From NCBI RefSeq assembly GCF_001571285.1, contig NZ_BCTM01000024.1, positions 1 to 64,000 on the forward strand: DNA of 64,000 nucleotides, given 5' to 3'. The notes under the pieces were generated by a model that worked only from the letters and a program-made list of their open reading frames with translations, had not been told where the DNA came from and ran no database searches. Below, one piece after another: positions 19,123 to 27,865 of the stretch. This DNA is from Kluyvera cryocrescens NBRC 102467 (GTDB taxonomy: Bacteria; Pseudomonadota; Gammaproteobacteria; Enterobacterales; Enterobacteriaceae). A program made the position numbers and the translations under genes. Numbering within the stretch: position 1 is the stretch's first letter; the number at the start of each line of letters is the position of its first letter.

Positions 19123-20277
19123 ATGGATAAGGTGCGTTTTGGCATTATTGGCGTGGGTAATATCGGGACCGTTCACGCCCGTTACCTGCTGGCAGATACG
19201 GTAAAAGAGGCCTGCCTGACGGCAGTGTGCGACAACAACTTAGGCAAACACCCGGCCATTCGCCAACTGGTGGGCGAGAAGGTGGCGATATTCAGCGACG
19301 CGGAAGAGATGGTGAAAAGCGGGCTGATTGATGCCGTGATTGTCGCTACGCCACACTACGACCATCCAGGCCTGTCGATGATGGCAATGCGCAACGGTAT
19401 CCATACGCTGTGCGAGAAACCAGCGGGCGTTTACACCGCTCAGGTGCGGGAGATGAACGAATTTGCCCACGGCTGCAGCGTGGTATTCGGCATGATGTTC
19501 AATCAGCGCCCAAACCCGCTGTATCAGAAAGTGAAAGATCTTATCGATAGCGGTGAGCTGGGTGAACTGCGCCGCTCCAACTGGATTATCACCAACTGGT
19601 ATCGCTCGCAGAGCTACTACAACTCCGGCGGCTGGCGCGCCACGTGGAAAGGTGAAGGCGGCGGCGTGCTGCTCAATCAGGATCCGCATCAGCTCGATCT
19701 GTGGCAATGGCTGGTCGGCATGCCGGTGCGCATGCGCGCGTTCTGCCAGTTCGGTAAACACCGTCAGATTGAGGTGGAAAATGAGGTCACGGCCTATGCC
19801 GAATATGCTAACGGTGCCACCGGCGTGTTTATCACCACCACCGCCGAAGCGCCCGGTACCAATCGCCTGGAGATCGCCGGCGATCGCGGCAAAGTGGTCG
19901 TCGAAGACGGCAAGCTGCGCTTCTGGCGCCTGCGAGAGTCAGAAACCGAGTTTAATGCCCGCTGGGAAAACGGCTTTGGTGAACCGGAGTGCTGGGAAGT
20001 CACTATTCCCGTCGCCCCCGAGTGCAGCGATCACCACGTCATCACCGCCAACTTTGCCGCCGCCGTTTTGCACGGTACGCCGCTGCTGGCCCCCGGCTGC
20101 GACGGCATTCATGGCCTGACGCTCTCCAACGCCATGCACTTATCCACCTGGACCGACGACTGGGTCGACCTGCCGTTCGACGAAGCGCTGTTTAAAAAGC
20201 TGCTTGATGAACGCATTGCTAGCTCCATCGACAAGCAAGTTGAAAGCAAAACGCTGGATGCCTCCGGCACCTGGTAA
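19123..20277 (+). CDS. Gfo/Idh/MocA oxidoreductase 1 of island
   Basis: An NAD(P)-dependent sugar or polyol oxidoreductase of 384 residues. The N-terminal Rossmann fold has GVGNIG at 10-15, and the cofactor/substrate motif EKP lies at 98-100 with the usual catalytic lysine K99. The C-terminal substrate domain carries GGGVLLNQDPHQLDLWQW, where Asn185-x-x-x-His189 replaces the frequent Asp-x-x-x-His. First gene of a tight five-gene operon (16-19 bases to the next). An AAGGTG site precedes the start. No specific substrate can be named. Confidence 0.88.
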   Translation: MDKVRFGIIGVGNIGTVHARYLLADTVKEACLTAVCDNNLGKHPAIRQLVGEKVAIFSDAEEMVKSGLIDAVIVATPHYDHPGLSMMAMRNGIHTLCEKPAGVYTAQVREMNEFAHGCSVVFGMMFNQRPNPLYQKVKDLIDSGELGELRRSNWIITNWYRSQSYYNSGGWRATWKGEGGGVLLNQDPHQLDLWQWLVGMPVRMRAFCQFGKHRQIEVENEVTAYAEYANGATGVFITTTAEAPGTNRLEIAGDRGKVVVEDGKLRFWRLRESETEFNARWENGFGEPECWEVTIPVAPECSDHHVITANFAAAVLHGTPLLAPGCDGIHGLTLSNAMHLSTWTDDWVDLPFDEALFKKLLDERIASSIDKQVESKTLDASGTW

Positions 20278-20296
20278 TCCGCAGCAGGAGATAATG

Positions 20297-21475
20297 ATGT
20301 TACGTATTGCGATTGTGGGAACAGGGAACATTTCTCATAACCATATTCAGGGATATCAGGAATTTGCCGATCGCTGCCAAATTGTGGCACTGGTCGATAT
20401 CTATCCGGAAAAAGCACAGGAAAAGAAAGCACGTTATGGCCTGGACCACGCTACCGTCTTTAGCAGCCATCAGGCAATGCTCGAGTCCGGGATTGAAGTC
20501 GATATCGTCGATGTCTGCACGCCGCCGTATGTACACGCTGAAATCAGCATTGACGCGCTGAACGCCGGCAAGCACGTGCTGTGCGAAAAACCGATGGCCG
20601 CTTCGCTGGAAGAGTGTGATGCGATGATCGCAGCCCAACGGGCCAGCGGCAAAATCCTGTCGATCATCGCCCAGAACCGTTTTACCGATGCCTTCTGGCG
20701 GCTCAAACAGGTTGTTGATTCCGGTGAGCTGGGCAAAGTGTGCCACGCCCAGGTTGACTCATTCTGGTGGCGCGGCCATTGCTACTACGATCTGTGGTGG
20801 CGCGGTACCTGGGAAAAAGAGGGCGGCGGCTGTACCCTCAATCATGCGGTACACCACATTGATGCCATCCAGTGGATGCTCGGCTTCCCAACGGAAGTGG
20901 TCGCCATGATGACCAACGTTGCCCACGATAACGCCGAGGTTGAAGATCTCTCTGCCGCTATTTTTCGCTACAGCAGCGGCGCGCTGACCCAGCTCACCGC
21001 ATCGGTGGTGCATCACGGTGAAGATCAGAAAATTGTCATCCAGGGCGATAAAGCGCGCATCTCAGCGCCGTGGGATGTCTGGGCGAGCGTTTCCGCCGAC
21101 AACGGCTTTCCGCAGGAACAGCACGACAGCGAGCGCGAGGCGCGGTTGGATGCCCTGTTCCGCAATACGCCAAAACTGAAATACACCCTCCACACTGGGC
21201 AAATTAACGATCTGCTGAATGCGGTTGAGCAGCGCGGTGAGCCGCTGATCGACGGCGTACAGGGCAAACGCTCGCTGGAGCTGATTACCGCCATTTATCA
21301 ATCATCAATTACCGGACGGGTGGTCTCCCTGCCCGTCAATCCACAAGAGCCCTGGTATAAGACCGGCGGCCTGGTTTCCCTCGCCCCCCATTTCTACGAA
21401 AAGGGTGCATCGGTGGAAAACTTCAGTGAAGTAGGCGCAATCCCATTGGGTAAAGATTTGGACAAAGGAGCATAA
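20297..21475 (+). CDS. Gfo/Idh/MocA oxidoreductase 2 of island
   Basis: A 392-residue oxidoreductase. The N terminus MLRIAIVGTGNISHNH gives the dinucleotide loop GTGNIS, with EKP at 97-99. The substrate domain has GGGCTLNHAVHHIDAIQW, with Asn182-x-x-x-His186. The region SFWWRGHCYYDLWWRGTWEKE is unusually rich in Trp and Tyr, which would suit stacking against a sugar ring. Two ATGs (20294, 20297) follow CAGGAG; I chose the second for spacing. Its stop is two bases before the next gene. It is distinct from gene 1, so not a recent tandem copy. Confidence 0.88.
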   Translation: MLRIAIVGTGNISHNHIQGYQEFADRCQIVALVDIYPEKAQEKKARYGLDHATVFSSHQAMLESGIEVDIVDVCTPPYVHAEISIDALNAGKHVLCEKPMAASLEECDAMIAAQRASGKILSIIAQNRFTDAFWRLKQVVDSGELGKVCHAQVDSFWWRGHCYYDLWWRGTWEKEGGGCTLNHAVHHIDAIQWMLGFPTEVVAMMTNVAHDNAEVEDLSAAIFRYSSGALTQLTASVVHHGEDQKIVIQGDKARISAPWDVWASVSADNGFPQEQHDSEREARLDALFRNTPKLKYTLHTGQINDLLNAVEQRGEPLIDGVQGKRSLELITAIYQSSITGRVVSLPVNPQEPWYKTGGLVSLAPHFYEKGASVENFSEVGAIPLGKDLDKGA

Positions 21476-21477
21476 AC

Positions 21478-22545
21478 ATGAGCATCAAAGACGGTATGAA
21501 CTACGCCCCGGTGGGCAAACCCCAGCCGGTTGTTGCTGCGGGTGAGTTTGTCATTGCCGCCGCCGCGCTGGATCACGGCCATATCTACGGAATGTGTAAC
21601 GGCCTGATTGAAGCGGGTGCCACGCTGAAATGGGTCTATGACCCCGATCCCGCCAAGGTCGATAAATTTGTCCAGCAGTACCCACAGGCGCAAATTGCCC
21701 CTACCCTCGACGCTATCCTCAACGATAACACTGTGCAGTTGGTCGCCGGTGCTGCCATCCCCTCCGAACGCTGTGCGTTAGGGCTGAAAGTCATGGACGC
21801 AGGTAAAGACTACTTTACCGATAAAGCCCCGTTAACCACGCTGGCACAACTGGAGGCCGCCAAACGCAAAGTCGCGCAAACCGGGCGCAAATACGCGGTC
21901 TACTACAGCGAACGTCTGCACGTTGAAAGCGCCGTCTTTGCCGGACAACTGGTACAGCAAGGTGCGATTGGCCGCGTCATGCAAACGCTGGGAGTCGGCC
22001 CCCACCGCGAAGGCACAGGCCGCCCGGACTGGTTCTACGAGAAAGAATTTTTTGGCGGCATCCTCTGCGATATCGGCAGCCACCAGATTGAACAGTTCCT
22101 GTTTTATACCGGCAACAGCGACGCCCACATTGTGGCAAGCCAAGTGCGCAACGTGAATCACCCGCAGTATCCGCAGTTTGAAGATTTTGGCGATGCGATG
22201 CTGGCCGGTGACAACGGCGCGACCGGTTACTTCCGCTGCGACTGGTTTACCCCTGATGGCCTCTCTAGCTGGGGCGATGGTCGACTGACGCTGCTTGGCA
22301 CCGACGGCTATATCGAAATTCGCAAATACGTCGATATCACTCGCGGTGAGCAGGACGTGGTCTATCTGGTCAACAAAGAGGGTGAGTTCCGCTATCCGGT
22401 CGCCGGTCAGGTTGGTTTCCCGTACTTCGGCCAACTGATTCTCGACTGTCTGAACCGGACGGAAAACGCGATGACCCAGGAACACACCTTTAAAGCGGCC
22501 GAATTGTGCGTGAAAGCGCAGATGCAGGCGAACGCCGTGGCGTAA
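21478..22545 (+). CDS. Divergent Gfo/Idh/MocA protein 3 of island
   Basis: A 355-residue protein, the most unusual of the four. The normal glycine-rich loop is replaced by FVIAAAALDHGHIYGMCNGL (residues 24-43), preceded by about 23 extra residues. The EKP motif becomes DKAP (115-118), keeping the lysine. In the substrate domain it has the classical Asp198-x-x-x-His202 (FGGILCDIGSHQIE), unlike its three neighbours with Asn. It may therefore do a different step, or bind cofactor differently. An AAAGGAG site precedes the start. Substrate unknown. Confidence 0.85.
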   Translation: MSIKDGMNYAPVGKPQPVVAAGEFVIAAAALDHGHIYGMCNGLIEAGATLKWVYDPDPAKVDKFVQQYPQAQIAPTLDAILNDNTVQLVAGAAIPSERCALGLKVMDAGKDYFTDKAPLTTLAQLEAAKRKVAQTGRKYAVYYSERLHVESAVFAGQLVQQGAIGRVMQTLGVGPHREGTGRPDWFYEKEFFGGILCDIGSHQIEQFLFYTGNSDAHIVASQVRNVNHPQYPQFEDFGDAMLAGDNGATGYFRCDWFTPDGLSSWGDGRLTLLGTDGYIEIRKYVDITRGEQDVVYLVNKEGEFRYPVAGQVGFPYFGQLILDCLNRTENAMTQEHTFKAAELCVKAQMQANAVA

Positions 22546-22557
22546 CGGGAGGCGGAG

Positions 22558-23580
22558 ATGAAAACACGTCAAGCGGCTATTATCGGCGCGGGAGCCATCC
22601 ACACCTGTCACGTGGAGGCGCTAAGCCATGTTCCTGATGTGGCGCTACGCGCGCTTGTCGATATCGACAGCGACAAAGGAAGCCGTCTGGCTGCGGGCTA
22701 CGGCTGCCAGTTTTACCAGGACTACCGCGAGATGCTGCTGGACGATGCCGTTGACGTGGTGCACATCTGCACGCCGCACCATCAGCATAAACCGATGATC
22801 CTTGCCGCGCTGGCGGCAGGGAAACAGGTATTCTGCGAGAAGCCCATGGTGATGAACCCCCTGGACGTGGCGGAAATCAAGTCCGCCGCCGCTATCGCCC
22901 AGCGTCACGTCGGCGTCTGTTATCAAAACCGTCTCAACCCCACCAGTTTGGCCATCGCCCGCTGCATTGAGGAAAACGCGCTTGGCCCGATGCGCGCAAT
23001 TAAAGCGGTGCTGACCTGGTCACGATCGGGTGGCTACTATGCTGCCAGCCCCTGGCGCGGCCGTTTCGCCACCGAAGGTGGCAGCCTGCTGATAAACCAG
23101 GCCATTCATACGCTGGATTTAATGCAATGGTTTGGCCAGGGCGTAAGCCGCCTGAAAGGGGTGGTCGACAGCACGCTGCTGGCCGATGAAATTGATACCG
23201 AAGATAGCGCGATGGCGACCATGTGTTTCAACAACGGCGCCCGCGGGCTGTTCTACGCCAGCAACTGTCATGCCAGCGACTCGCCGCTGCTGCTCGAACT
23301 GGAGTTCGAACGCGGCCTGCTGCGGCTGACGGACAACGAGCTGTGGCAACTCTGCGGCGATGATCGCGTGAAGCTTGCCAGTGATGCATCGCCGGACGGC
23401 GTCGGCAAAAGCTATTGGGGGATTGGCCACCAGCAGGCCATACGGCAGTTTTATCGAGCGCTGGACAATCACCCTGAGGGGCATTATTGCGGCATCACGG
23501 AAGCCGCAAAATCATTGCAAATGGTTAATGCTATTTACCAATCGTCACTATTGAGGAAATGGGTGCATATAACAGAGTGA
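22558..23580 (+). CDS. Gfo/Idh/MocA oxidoreductase 4 of island
   Basis: A 340-residue oxidoreductase. The glycine-rich loop [11 protein letters not shown] lies near residues 8-18, EKP at 94-96, and the substrate-domain motif [18 protein letters not shown] gives Asn180-x-x-x-His184, as in genes 1 and 2. GGAGG six bases upstream supports the start. Thirteen bases separate it from gene 3. It ends 90 bases before the transporter gene, with a small hairpin (23617-23636) in that gap. No substrate can be assigned. Confidence 0.87.
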   Translation: MKTRQAAIIGAGAIHTCHVEALSHVPDVALRALVDIDSDKGSRLAAGYGCQFYQDYREMLLDDAVDVVHICTPHHQHKPMILAALAAGKQVFCEKPMVMNPLDVAEIKSAAAIAQRHVGVCYQNRLNPTSLAIARCIEENALGPMRAIKAVLTWSRSGGYYAASPWRGRFATEGGSLLINQAIHTLDLMQWFGQGVSRLKGVVDSTLLADEIDTEDSAMATMCFNNGARGLFYASNCHASDSPLLLELEFERGLLRLTDNELWQLCGDDRVKLASDASPDGVGKSYWGIGHQQAIRQFYRALDNHPEGHYCGITEAAKSLQMVNAIYQSSLLRKWVHITE

Positions 23581-23670
23581 TGGTCATCCAGTTTTTCCTG
23601 CTGTCAATAATATAAGGTGCAGGGGCAACTCTGCACTGATAAACCCTACCAGTACAGGAATAATAATATC

Positions 23671-25215
23671 ATGGTAAAACCAACCGAACGCCGTGTGGGC
23701 TATGGCATTGCTATAGGCTACGGCGTAACAGATCTTTTTGGCGGCGGCGCATTTGCCGTTATAGGAACATGGCTGTTATTTTTTTATACCACCTATTGCG
23801 GATTAACCGTATTAGAGGCCGGTTCAATATTCGCGATTGCTCGTATTATCGATGCCATTTTAAGTCCGGTGATGGGCTACATCACTGATAACTTTGCTCA
23901 CACCTGGCTTGGCCGTCGATTCGGCCGACGCCGTTTCTTTTTGTTAATTAGCTCCCCGTTAATGTTTCTCTATGCCTTGGTTTGGGTCACCGACATGAAC
24001 TACTGGTACTATCTTGGGACCTATCTCTCTATCGAGCTGCTGTCCGCGATGGTGCTGGTGCCATGGGAGACGCTAGCCGCGGAGATGACCAACCGCTTCA
24101 GCGAGCGTACGCGCCTGTCCGGCGTGCGTATGATGTGCTCGGCGCTGGGCGGCTTTTTGGCGGTCTCGGTTCCCGGTATTATTATGCAGTACACCGGTCA
24201 GGATAACGCCTTCACTTACACCTTAACCGGGATTGTTTTTGCCGTAATTTACTGTGTTGCCGTATTTACCACCTGGGCCTGCACCTGGGAGGCCAAAGAC
24301 GTGCGTGAAGAGTATGAATTCCAGCCCGATAATCAACGAAGCAGTGGGCTATTTAATCATTTAAAATATCTGGTTATCGATCTTATTTCGTCTTTCCGCA
24401 TAAGAATATTTCGCCAGCATATTCTGATTTATATCTGTTCATTTACCGCCATGGATGTATTTGGTTCGGTATTTACCTACTACGTGGTGTACGCCTTACA
24501 TCATGATGCTGGAATGGTTTCCGGGTTATTAAGTATTGCCGCCTTTGTTTCAATCCCCGGTACCTTTGGATTCATGATGTTGATGAATAAGTTTAACCTG
24601 ACGCCTTCCGGCGCACTGAGGCTCTCTTACGGCAGCATTATGCTGGTACTGGCCTTCCTGTTTATCACCTATATCGGCCATCTACAGGTACCTGCACTGT
24701 TGTTCTCCGCGGTATTTGTTTTACTGGGGCTGGCAAAAGCTGGGCTGTATTACATTCCGTGGAACATCTATAGCTTTATTCCCGACGTGGATGAAATCGT
24801 CACCCGTCAGCGCCGTGAAGGAATTTTCGCTGGCGTAATGGTGTTGACGCGTAAAAGTACCGTAGCGCTGGCGATTATGCTGATTGGGATCGTGCTGGAA
24901 GAGAGCGGCTTTGTGAAAGGCGGCGGTTCACAACCCGCAAGCGCACTGCATGCCATTATCGGCCTGATGGTATTCGCCACCGCCGGGCTACTGGCCATCA
25001 GCTTCTACATCACCTACCGTTTCAAGCTCACGCAGAAAACGCACAGTATTTTGATCAAAGAAGTGGCCCGTCGTAAGCTCGGTGGCAGCGCACAGGACTG
25101 CGATCAGGAAACTCGCGACGTTATTCTCGCGCTGACTGGCTACCCCTACGACAAAGTGTGGGATGCCGTATCGGATAACCATGTAAAAAACAGGGCTGTT
25201 CCGACAAACGGTTAA
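23671..25215 (+). CDS. GPH-family (MFS_2) sugar symporter of island
   Basis: A 514-residue inner-membrane transporter with about twelve membrane segments. It is of the glycoside-pentoside-hexuronide cation symporter type (MelB/GusB-like), seen in the N-terminal GYGIAIGYGVTDLFGGG, the loop PVMGYITDNFAHTWLGRRFGRRR after helix 2, and DEIVTRQRREGIFAGVM in the C-terminal half. The substrate is probably a glycoside, disaccharide or uronide, taken up with H+ or Na+. The start at 23671 follows CAGGAA; an in-frame ATG at 23617 lies inside a hairpin and has no such site. Last gene of the island operon, followed by a terminator. Confidence 0.88.
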   Translation: MVKPTERRVGYGIAIGYGVTDLFGGGAFAVIGTWLLFFYTTYCGLTVLEAGSIFAIARIIDAILSPVMGYITDNFAHTWLGRRFGRRRFFLLISSPLMFLYALVWVTDMNYWYYLGTYLSIELLSAMVLVPWETLAAEMTNRFSERTRLSGVRMMCSALGGFLAVSVPGIIMQYTGQDNAFTYTLTGIVFAVIYCVAVFTTWACTWEAKDVREEYEFQPDNQRSSGLFNHLKYLVIDLISSFRIRIFRQHILIYICSFTAMDVFGSVFTYYVVYALHHDAGMVSGLLSIAAFVSIPGTFGFMMLMNKFNLTPSGALRLSYGSIMLVLAFLFITYIGHLQVPALLFSAVFVLLGLAKAGLYYIPWNIYSFIPDVDEIVTRQRREGIFAGVMVLTRKSTVALAIMLIGIVLEESGFVKGGGSQPASALHAIIGLMVFATAGLLAISFYITYRFKLTQKTHSILIKEVARRKLGGSAQDCDQETRDVILALTGYPYDKVWDAVSDNHVKNRAVPTNG

Positions 25216-25264
25216 CCCTCTGGCAGCTTTACAGTCCCTTACGCTATACTAGCTTCTGAAAATG

Positions 25265-25291
25265 CCGGCCCCTCCCCTTCGGGCCGGTTTT
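25265..25291 (+). terminator. Terminator after the sugar island
   Basis: CCGGCCC (25265-25271) pairs with GGGCCGG (25281-25287) over a 9-base loop, followed by TTTTC. It separates the transporter gene from ytfL. Confidence 0.75.
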
Positions 25292-25361
25292 CAATGTGTA
25301 TTTCACGCGGATTTATCCACTTCTCCCTTTCGAGGATCTGGCCTAACGGGCCGGATAAGAT

Positions 25362-26705
25362 ATGTTAAACAGTATATTCATCATAATTTGCCTGATCGCT
25401 GTCAGTGCGTTCTTCTCGATATCCGAGATTTCACTTGCCGCATCGCGCAAAATTAAACTGAAACTTCTTGCCGATGAAGGCAACATTAACGCACAGCGTG
25501 TACTAAAAATGCAGGAAAACCCCGGTATGTTCTTTACCGTGGTGCAAATTGGTCTTAACGCGGTCGCCATTCTCGGCGGTATCGTCGGCGATGCAGCATT
25601 CTCTCCCGCTTTCCACTCTCTGTTCTCCAAATATATGTCCCCGGAACTCTCCGAGCAGCTGAGCTTCATTCTCTCCTTCTCGCTGGTCACCGGCCTGTTT
25701 ATTCTGTTTGCCGATTTAACTCCGAAACGCATCGGTATGGTGGCGCCTGAAGTTGTGGCTCTGCGTATCATCAACCCGATGCGCTTCTGTCTGTTCGTCT
25801 TCCGCCCGCTGGTCTGGTTCTTCAACGGCATGGCTAACATCATCTTCCGCATCTTCAAGCTGCCGATGGAGCGTAAAGACGATCTGACTTCCGACGATAT
25901 TTATGCGGTATTTGAAGCCGGTGCGCTGTCCGGCGTACTGCGTAAGCAAGAACACGAACTGATTGAAAACGTGTTCGAACTGGAATCCCGTACCGTCCCG
26001 TCCTCCATGACGCCGCGTGAAAATGTTATCTGGTTCGATCTGCACGAAGATGAGCAGAGCCTGAAAAACAAAGTCGCCGAGCACCCACACTCAAAGTTCC
26101 TGGTGTGTAACGAAGATATCGACCACATCATTGGCTACGTGGACTCGAAAGATCTGCTGAACCGCGTACTGGCGAATCAGAGCATGGCGCTGAACAGCGG
26201 CGTACAGATCCGCAATACGCTGATTGTGCCGGATACACTGACGCTGTCCGAAGCGCTGGAAAGCTTCAAAACCGCCGGGGAAGACTTCGCGGTGATCATG
26301 AACGAATATGCGCTGGTGGTGGGGATTATCACCCTCAATGACGTGATGACGACCCTGATGGGCGATCTCGTCGGCCAGGGGCTGGAAGAGCAGATCGTAG
26401 CGCGCGACGAGAACTCATGGCTGATTGACGGCGGCACGCCTATCGATGACGTGATGCGCGTGCTGGATATCGATGATTTCCCGCAGTCGGACAACTACGA
26501 AACCATCGGCGGCTTTATGATGTTTATGCTGCGAAAAATCCCGAAACGCACCGACTCGGTGAAGTTCTCCGGCTACAAGTTTGAGGTGGTGGATATCGAT
26601 AACTATCGCATCGACCAGCTGCTGGTGACGCGCATTGATAACAAGCCAACGGTGCTGGTGCCGAAACAGGCCGATCTCATGGAAAGCGAGCACAGCAACG
26701 CTTAA
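25362..26705 (+). CDS. ytfL: CNNM/HlyC-CorC family membrane protein YtfL
   Basis: A 447-residue inner-membrane protein. An N-terminal DUF21/CNNM domain with about three to four membrane helices (residues 1-190) is followed by a CBS-domain pair (about 210-335) and a C-terminal CorC/HlyC domain. The family is linked to divalent-cation or polyamine handling; in E. coli YtfL (PaeA) has been proposed to export cadaverine/putrescine, which I report from memory. GAGGATCTGG lies upstream of the start. In E. coli it directly follows msrA; here the sugar island lies between them. Confidence 0.93.
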   Translation: MLNSIFIIICLIAVSAFFSISEISLAASRKIKLKLLADEGNINAQRVLKMQENPGMFFTVVQIGLNAVAILGGIVGDAAFSPAFHSLFSKYMSPELSEQLSFILSFSLVTGLFILFADLTPKRIGMVAPEVVALRIINPMRFCLFVFRPLVWFFNGMANIIFRIFKLPMERKDDLTSDDIYAVFEAGALSGVLRKQEHELIENVFELESRTVPSSMTPRENVIWFDLHEDEQSLKNKVAEHPHSKFLVCNEDIDHIIGYVDSKDLLNRVLANQSMALNSGVQIRNTLIVPDTLTLSEALESFKTAGEDFAVIMNEYALVVGIITLNDVMTTLMGDLVGQGLEEQIVARDENSWLIDGGTPIDDVMRVLDIDDFPQSDNYETIGGFMMFMLRKIPKRTDSVKFSGYKFEVVDIDNYRIDQLLVTRIDNKPTVLVPKQADLMESEHSNA

Positions 26706-26731
26706 TTCGTTTTTTCCTGGCTACAAACATC

Positions 26732-26757
26732 AACGGCTCCCATTGGGAGCCGTTTTC
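26732..26757. terminator. ytfL terminator
   Basis: AACGGCTCCC (26732-26741) pairs perfectly with 26745-26754 over a 3-base loop, followed by TTTC. It lies between the convergent ytfL and ytfK. Confidence 0.85.
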
Positions 26758-26780
26758 AATTCTGCCGCATCGCGGTTCGT

Positions 26781-26987
26781 TTACGCCATTTCGGTCTGTA
26801 AACGTAGCACCTGGCGGTTCACTTCAGACATCACAGATAGGTGCTGCTTGTCTCTAATTTTAGGGATAAGAATTTTCCCTTTATCAAATTCAAAAGCGCC
26901 AACGTCCTTGATATACAACCGTCCACGAAACAGGGTCTTAACGTATTTTGCTACCTGAAACGGGTTGTAGCGTTGGAAAATTTTCAT
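26781..26987 (-). CDS. ytfK: Stringent-response modulator YtfK
   Basis: A 68-residue basic protein (DUF1107) beginning [20 protein letters not shown]. In E. coli YtfK binds SpoT and shifts it toward (p)ppGpp synthesis under phosphate and fatty-acid starvation, and the gene is PhoB-regulated. Length and position (between ytfL and ytfJ) match E. coli. The start has an AGGAGAT ribosome site. It has no membrane segment and is divergent from ytfJ. Confidence 0.92.
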   Translation of the reverse strand: MKIFQRYNPFQVAKYVKTLFRGRLYIKDVGAFEFDKGKILIPKIRDKQHLSVMSEVNRQVLRLQTEMA

Positions 26988-27310
26988 TTTAATCTCCTGC
27001 GAGTACTACGCCCTAGTTGATCCACATTTGGCTTCAACGCTCCGGGGCGCAAAGTTAAATACTCGTTAACTATAGTCCATAAAAACTAAGGGCCTCCATC
27101 ATAGGGGGCCTTATTTACCAATTTATTACAATAATTCAGAACTTTCTTTTCAACCATACGATGAACACAGTATAAGGCTTCATTTTTACGAGATTGTGTG
27201 CGGTCCTCCACAAACTGGCACCGTCTTTGCGGGAAAAGTCCATAAATCGCACTTATGATTAAAACTATCGACCAAGTGGTCGGATCACCTGCATAAAAAA
27301 AGGAAAAACC
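26988..27310. other. ytfK-ytfJ divergent gap with hairpin
   Basis: This 323-base gap has no convincing ORF. At 27091-27110 GGCCTCC pairs with GGGGGCC (one wobble, 6-base loop), followed by TTATTTACC, which could be a weak plus-strand terminator or a structured ytfK leader. The rest is AT-rich and should contain both promoters. I could not find a clear Pho box by eye. Confidence 0.5.
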
Positions 27311-27865
27311 ATGACCCTACGTACGCTTCTGGCGGTTTCATGCCTGTTAATGCCGTTAATGGCAGCCGCACATAACTTCACAAATGGACAACGTGTCGCC
27401 CCCGTCGGCGTGGCAGATCGAGGTGAATTGATTCTCGATAATGATAAGTTTAGCTATAAAAACTGGAATAGCGCGCAGCTATCTGGAAAAGTGCGGGTGG
27501 TGCAACATATTGCCGGCCGCTCATCCGCCAAAGAGAAAAACGCCGCGCTAATCGAGGCGATTAAATCCGCAGGTCTACCGCACGACCGCTACCAGACCAC
27601 CACGATCGTCAACACCGATGACGCCATTCCAGGCTCATCGATGTTTGTTCGCAGCAGCATTGAGAGCAATAAAAAATTATTCCCCTGGTCGCAGTTTGTG
27701 GTTGATAGCGATGGCGTCGTCCGCAAGGCCTGGCAGCTTGATGAAGGTAGCTCTGCCATCGTCGTGCTGGATAAGGACGGGCGAATTCAGTGGTCGAAGG
27801 ACGGCACGCTGACGGCAGATGAAGTGAAGCAGGTCATCGCCCTGCTACATAAGTTACTGGGTTAA
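27311..27865 (+). CDS. ytfJ: Periplasmic thioredoxin-fold protein YtfJ
   Basis: A 184-residue exported protein. The signal peptide MTLRTLLAVSCLLMPLMAAAH is cut near residue 20-21. The remainder matches the YtfJ_HI0045 family, with a thioredoxin-like fold (SGKVRVVQHIAGRSSAKEKN, then late strands WSQFVVDSDGVV and SSAIVVLDKDGRIQW) but no CxxC pair. Its function is not established. AAAGGAAA precedes the start. Its 3' end overlaps the convergent DD-peptidase-like gene by 12 bases. Confidence 0.9.
   Translation: MTLRTLLAVSCLLMPLMAAAHNFTNGQRVAPVGVADRGELILDNDKFSYKNWNSAQLSGKVRVVQHIAGRSSAKEKNAALIEAIKSAGLPHDRYQTTTIVNTDDAIPGSSMFVRSSIESNKKLFPWSQFVVDSDGVVRKAWQLDEGSSAIVVLDKDGRIQWSKDGTLTADEVKQVIALLHKLLG

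Noticed and set aside
25221-25250. Promoter-like TGGCAG-N18-TATACT before ytfL, seen at first as a possible attenuated leader or small RNA
   Set aside because: The terminator hairpin would begin only about eight bases after the start site, too short for a riboswitch or a stable small RNA; it is more simply the island's own terminator next to a possible ytfL promoter.
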